This document shows positions 61,218-64,000 of a stretch of 64,000 nt of DNA, piece after piece. Numbering within the stretch: the first letter of the stretch is position 1; each line of letters begins with the position of its first letter. The position numbers and the translations under genes are program-made. The notes below the pieces were generated by a model that did no database searches, was not told the DNA's origin, and worked only from the letters and a program-made list of their open reading frames with translations. The stretch spans positions 4,588,001 to 4,652,000 of the forward strand of contig NZ_CP033972.1 of the NCBI RefSeq assembly GCF_003855095.1, written 5' to 3'. Source of the stretch: Gordonia insulae (GTDB taxonomy: Bacteria; Actinomycetota; Actinomycetes; Mycobacteriales; Mycobacteriaceae).

Positions 61218-62714
61218 ATGAGTGGACCCAGCGTGCCCCTCGACCCACGCACGCCGGTCCTCGTCGGCGGAGGTCAGATCAACGACCGGGACGGCGGCCG
61301 TGAGCCCGTGGATCTGATCGCCGACGCGGCGCGCAGTGCTGCCGGGCAGGCGGGCAGCGAGCGGCTGCTCGAACTCGTCGACTCCGTCCGGATCGTCGGC
61401 CTGCTGTCGTGGCGGTACCGCGATCCCGGCGCCCTGGTGGGTGAGCGCATCGGGGCATCACCTCGGCACACCGCATACACCGGCAGTGGCGGCAGCACTC
61501 CACAGGTCCTCGTCAACATGGCTGCCGAGGACATCATCGCGGGTCGTTCCGACGTGGTGTTGATCGGCGGAGCCGAGTCGTGGCGTACGCGAATGAAACT
61601 GCGGGCGCAGGGTGCTCGCCCGGACTGGACGACGCAGGACGAGTCGGTGGCCGCGGCGCCGATCGTCGTCGACGAGGTGCCGATGCGATCGGACACCGAG
61701 ATGCGTGCGGGTCTGGACCGACCCGCCTACGTCTATCCGTTGTTCGAGCAGGCGCTGCGTCTGCGCGCGGGCAGGACCGTCGCCGAGCACCGAGGCGCGA
61801 TCGGAGCCCTGTGGTCGGGTTTCAGCAAGGTTGCCGCGACGAACCCGCACGCCTGGACGCAACGCGAGTACACCGCCGACGAGATCGCCACGCCGTCGGC
61901 GGACAACCGGTGGATCGTCTCGCCGTACACCAAGTTGCTGAACTCGAACAACATGGTCGAGCAGGGTGCCGCGGTGCTCCTGTGCTCGGTCGAGACCGCC
62001 ACGGCACTCGGCATCCCACGCGACAACTGGGTGTTCCCGCAGTCCGGAACCGAGTCACACGACACCTATGACATCGCCGAGCGCGGCGCGCTGGATCGCT
62101 CGCCGGCCATCCGCATCGCCGGCGCCAGGGCCCTCGAACTGGCCGGCATCGGCATCGACGACGTGGCCCATGTCGACGTGTATTCCTGCTTCCCGTCGGC
62201 GGTTCAGGTCGCCGCGCGGGAACTAGGACTGCCGCTCGACGATCCGGGCCGTCCGCTGACTCTCACCGGAGGGCTCACGTTCGCCGGCGGGCCGTGGAAC
62301 AACTACAGCACCCATGCGATCGCGACGATGGCCGGCCGGTTGCGGGAATCGCCGGGCTCCTACGGACTCGTGACCGCGAACAGCGGCTACCTGACCAAAC
62401 ATGCCTTCGGGGTGTATCGGACCGAGCCGCCCGCCGGTGGATTCCGGCGCGAGGACGTGCAGGCTGCGGTCGACCGGGAACCGACCGTACGGGCCGACCC
62501 GACCTACGCGGGGCCGGCGACAACCGAGTCGTGGGCCGTGCTGTACGACCGGTCGGGTGTGCCCGAGCGCGGCTTCGTGGCTGCTCGCGTCGTCGACGGG
62601 GCGCGGACACTGGCTTCCACCGCAGACCCCGAGGCGCTGCAGCGGCTGCTGGTCGCGGAGGAGGCCGGAGCGTCCCTCGTCGTGACGGCGGACGGCGGAT
62701 TCGACTTCGCCTGA
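61218..62714 (+). CDS. thiolase-like acetyl-CoA acetyltransferase family protein
   Basis: A 498-residue thiolase-superfamily protein (TPVLVGGGQINDRDGGREPV at the start; NMAAEDIIAGRSDVVLIGGA in the core; SGGLTFAG-type loop LTGGLTFAGGPWNNYSTHAI). A C-terminal extra domain starts near PTYAGPATTESWAVLYD. The nucleophile loop reads YTGSGGSTPQVLV with no Cys, so classical Claisen thiolysis is unlikely; lyase/aldolase or scaffold roles as in SCP2/Ltp relatives are possible. It is monocistronic, or the first of a set with 62853-64000. Confidence 0.78.
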   Translation: MSGPSVPLDPRTPVLVGGGQINDRDGGREPVDLIADAARSAAGQAGSERLLELVDSVRIVGLLSWRYRDPGALVGERIGASPRHTAYTGSGGSTPQVLVNMAAEDIIAGRSDVVLIGGAESWRTRMKLRAQGARPDWTTQDESVAAAPIVVDEVPMRSDTEMRAGLDRPAYVYPLFEQALRLRAGRTVAEHRGAIGALWSGFSKVAATNPHAWTQREYTADEIATPSADNRWIVSPYTKLLNSNNMVEQGAAVLLCSVETATALGIPRDNWVFPQSGTESHDTYDIAERGALDRSPAIRIAGARALELAGIGIDDVAHVDVYSCFPSAVQVAARELGLPLDDPGRPLTLTGGLTFAGGPWNNYSTHAIATMAGRLRESPGSYGLVTANSGYLTKHAFGVYRTEPPAGGFRREDVQAAVDREPTVRADPTYAGPATTESWAVLYDRSGVPERGFVAARVVDGARTLASTADPEALQRLLVAEEAGASLVVTADGGFDFA

Positions 62715-62758
62715 GCCGGTGCTCAACGGCCGCCGCGTCGACGGCGCGTGGGCGCCCG

Positions 62759-62788
62759 TTGACTCACCAATATCTAAAGGCTTAAGGT
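62759..62788 (+). promoter_or_regulatory. promoter of NTF2/DUF35/thiolase operon with CTAA-N5-TTAG site
   Basis: -35 TTGACT (62759-62764), 18-bp spacer, -10 TAAGGT (62783-62788). CTAAAGGCTTAAG (62774-62786) is a motif copy with an inverted right half. Confidence 0.55.
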
Positions 62789-62852
62789 TAATGGCGAGTC
62801 GGCGCACTGCGTCGCAGTGCGCCGACGGCGCCGGTGGATCAAGGAGAATCGA

Positions 62853-63167
62853 ATGGCTGCAGAAGACTTCCGCACGCTGTATGAGCGTCACGTGGGGCAT
62901 GTCGTGTCGGGGGACATGAAGGCGGCGATCGCCGACATGGTGCAGGAGAACATCCCCGCCGTGTTCGAAGGGGTCGCCGTGCCGCGCGGTGCGGTGAACG
63001 GGTTCGAGATCAAGGACGTACGGCTCGACGGGGAGCGACAGATCGGCGAGACGATCTATGACACCGGAGACGGCGTGATCGGGTTGCGATCGATCTGGGA
63101 ACTCCGCGACGGAGAGTGGAAGGCCGCGGCGCTGGAGAACTTCCCCGTGCCCGGAGCGACGGCATGA
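62853..63167 (+). CDS. small NTF2-like protein
   Basis: A 104-residue protein with NTF2-like features (FRTLYERHVGHVVSGDMKAA, GLRSIWELRDGEWKAAALEN). Proteins of this type next to DUF35/thiolase pairs can be hydratase-like or structural partners. An AAGGAG site precedes ATG 62853; upstream codons are Arg-rich leader. It overlaps the DUF35 gene by 4 bp. Confidence 0.72.
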   Translation: MAAEDFRTLYERHVGHVVSGDMKAAIADMVQENIPAVFEGVAVPRGAVNGFEIKDVRLDGERQIGETIYDTGDGVIGLRSIWELRDGEWKAAALENFPVPGATA

Positions 63168-63607
63168 CCGCCGACACCGTCGTGCGCGACCTCCCGTGGG
63201 GGCCGGCCGCGGACGGGCTCGACCGAGAGTACTGGGACGGTCTCCTCGCTGGTGAGCTTCGCCTGCAGCGGTGCGGGAACTGCGCTCGATGGATCTGGGG
63301 TCCACAGTGGATCTGCGCCACCTGCCACACGTTCGATCCCGGATGGGAGGCGGTGGAAGCAGTGGGCACGGTCTACAGCTGGGCTCGCAGCCACACCCCG
63401 TTCATCGCCGAACTCGCCGATCGGCTGCCGTACGTGACCGTTCTCGTCGAACTGCCCGGAGCGGACAACCGGCGCGTGCTCGGCATTCTGACCGGCGACG
63501 ACACCGATGTGCAGATCGGGGAGCAGGTCGTCGGACACATCGAACTCGACGAGGGCGCGACGTGGCCGCTGCTGCGGTGGCGTCGACGCGAAGGGACGCA
63601 GTCATGA
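63164..63607 (+). CDS. DUF35 OB-fold / zinc-ribbon acyl-CoA-associated protein
   Basis: A 147-residue protein: rubredoxin-like zinc ribbon (RCGNCARWIWGPQWICATC) followed by an OB-fold (GTVYSWARSHTPFIAELADR). This is the DUF35 architecture of the ChsH2 C-terminal part, which binds Ltp2-type thiolase-fold aldolases in steroid side-chain degradation. The next gene is such a thiolase-fold protein, overlapping by 4 bp, so the two probably form a complex. Confidence 0.87.
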   Translation: MTADTVVRDLPWGPAADGLDREYWDGLLAGELRLQRCGNCARWIWGPQWICATCHTFDPGWEAVEAVGTVYSWARSHTPFIAELADRLPYVTVLVELPGADNRRVLGILTGDDTDVQIGEQVVGHIELDEGATWPLLRWRRREGTQS

Positions 63608-64000
63608 GCGGAATCGCGTTGCGGGGGACCACCGCGGTCGTCGGTGTCTCCGAGCTGCACTACAAACGTGGCGAGGCGCCGCACGGCGAGCTGCGGATGA
63701 CGCTGGAGGCAGTTGTCTCGGCCTGCACAGATGCCGGGATCTCGCCTCGCGAGCTCGACGGTTTCGTCTCCTATGCCGGCGGCGGTCACGACGGTGCCAC
63801 CATCGGGGGCGCGCTCGGCGTCCACGACGTGCGGTGGTCGAACATGATGTGGGGCGGCGGCGGTGGCACCGTCGCGGCGGCGATCAACAACGCCGCGGTC
63901 GCGATCGCGGCCGGGCAAGCAGAGTGCGTCGTCGTGTACCGCTCGATGTCGCAGGACGACACCGGACGTCTCGGCTACGCCAAGTACTTCTACGGATCCC
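63604..64000 (+). CDS. thiolase-fold protein, Ltp2-like (partial)
   Basis: The first 132 residues of a thiolase-superfamily protein cut by the window end. It starts VVGVSELHYKRGEAPHGELR and continues SPRELDGFVSYAGGG and MMWGGGGGTVAAAINNAAVA. The nucleophile region MWGGGGGTV has Gly where degradative thiolases have Cys, matching Ltp2-type retro-aldolases, which cleave a side-chain hydroxyacyl-CoA. Coupling to a DUF35 gene supports this. Confidence 0.82.
   Translation, partial: MSGIALRGTTAVVGVSELHYKRGEAPHGELRMTLEAVVSACTDAGISPRELDGFVSYAGGGHDGATIGGALGVHDVRWSNMMWGGGGGTVAAAINNAAVAIAAGQAECVVVYRSMSQDDTGRLGYAKYFYGS

Noticed and set aside
22271..62788. Assigning the CTAA-N5-TTAG motif to KstR, KstR2 or another named regulator
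   Set aside because: The known KstR (AAC/GTT-type) and KstR2 (CAAG/CTTG-type) sites do not match; naming a regulator would be guesswork.
1..64000. CRISPR arrays, tRNA/rRNA genes, insertion sequences or prophage
   Set aside because: No regularly spaced repeats, cloverleaf-like segments, transposase motifs or phage genes were seen on reading both strands.

Overview
The window reads as chromosomal DNA of a high-GC mycolate actinomycete (Gordonia, Rhodococcus or a relative). The evidence is a complete yrbEAB-mceABCDEF operon with its MceG-type ATPase, an F420-type LLM oxidoreductase, a mycofactocin-type short-chain dehydrogenase, GTG starts and many 1-4 bp coding overlaps. No rRNA, tRNA, CRISPR array, transposase or phage gene was found. 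Almost every gene belongs to lipid or alicyclic catabolism: four AMP-forming acyl-CoA ligases, two acyl-CoA dehydrogenases, three enoyl-CoA hydratase-family proteins, two family III CoA transferases/racemases, a Baeyer-Villiger monooxygenase, a P450 with ferredoxin, two Rieske oxygenases, three molybdopterin oxidoreductases and thiolase-like proteins. The substrate cannot be named from sequence. The canonical sterol-ring genes (kshA, kstD, hsa) are absent.

Layout. 0-7.3 kb: a divergent zinc alcohol dehydrogenase/XRE regulator pair, then a TetR gene divergent from an operon encoding a DUF7064-like protein, an LLM oxidoreductase and a PEP-utilising dikinase. 7.3-22.2 kb (module 1): NTF2-like protein, a small unknown, a long-chain acyl-CoA synthetase and a BVMO on the minus strand; two acyl-CoA dehydrogenases; an alpha-methylacyl-CoA racemase coupled to a DUF2236 oxygenase; a decayed nitroreductase; an alpha/beta hydrolase; a two-domain TetR regulator; an enoyl-CoA hydratase and an ALDH. 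22.3-32 kb (module 2): a second ALDH, a TetR gene, SDR-ferredoxin-P450, Rieske oxygenase, acyl-CoA ligase, another TetR gene and a mycofactocin-type SDR. 32.4-42.2 kb: the mce importer. 42.2-47.8 kb: secreted lipase, TetR, and a Rieske-hydratase-thioesterase-CoA transferase operon. 48-57.7 kb: a tightly coupled operon of acyl-CoA ligase, three Mo-bisMGD oxidoreductases and a ferredoxin/ferredoxin-NADP reductase fusion. 57.8-64 kb: acyl-CoA ligase, SDR, hydratase, thiolase-like protein, NTF2-like protein, DUF35 protein and a thiolase cut by the window edge.

Regulation is the most informative signal. A 13-bp imperfect palindrome, CTAA-N5-TTAG, sits in or next to predicted -35/-10 promoters of at least six, perhaps ten, transcription units from 22 to 63 kb. 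A second element (core TCTGAACACTATGTATGCTC) marks module 1 promoters at 11.9, 20.7 (both strands) and probably 17.1 kb. The mce upstream region carries an exact 37-bp copy of this module 1 element, followed by a relative of the promoter that drives the SDR-ferredoxin-P450 operon. The simplest reading is one importer controlled together with two catabolic modules. This is inference from repeated DNA motifs and has not been tested.
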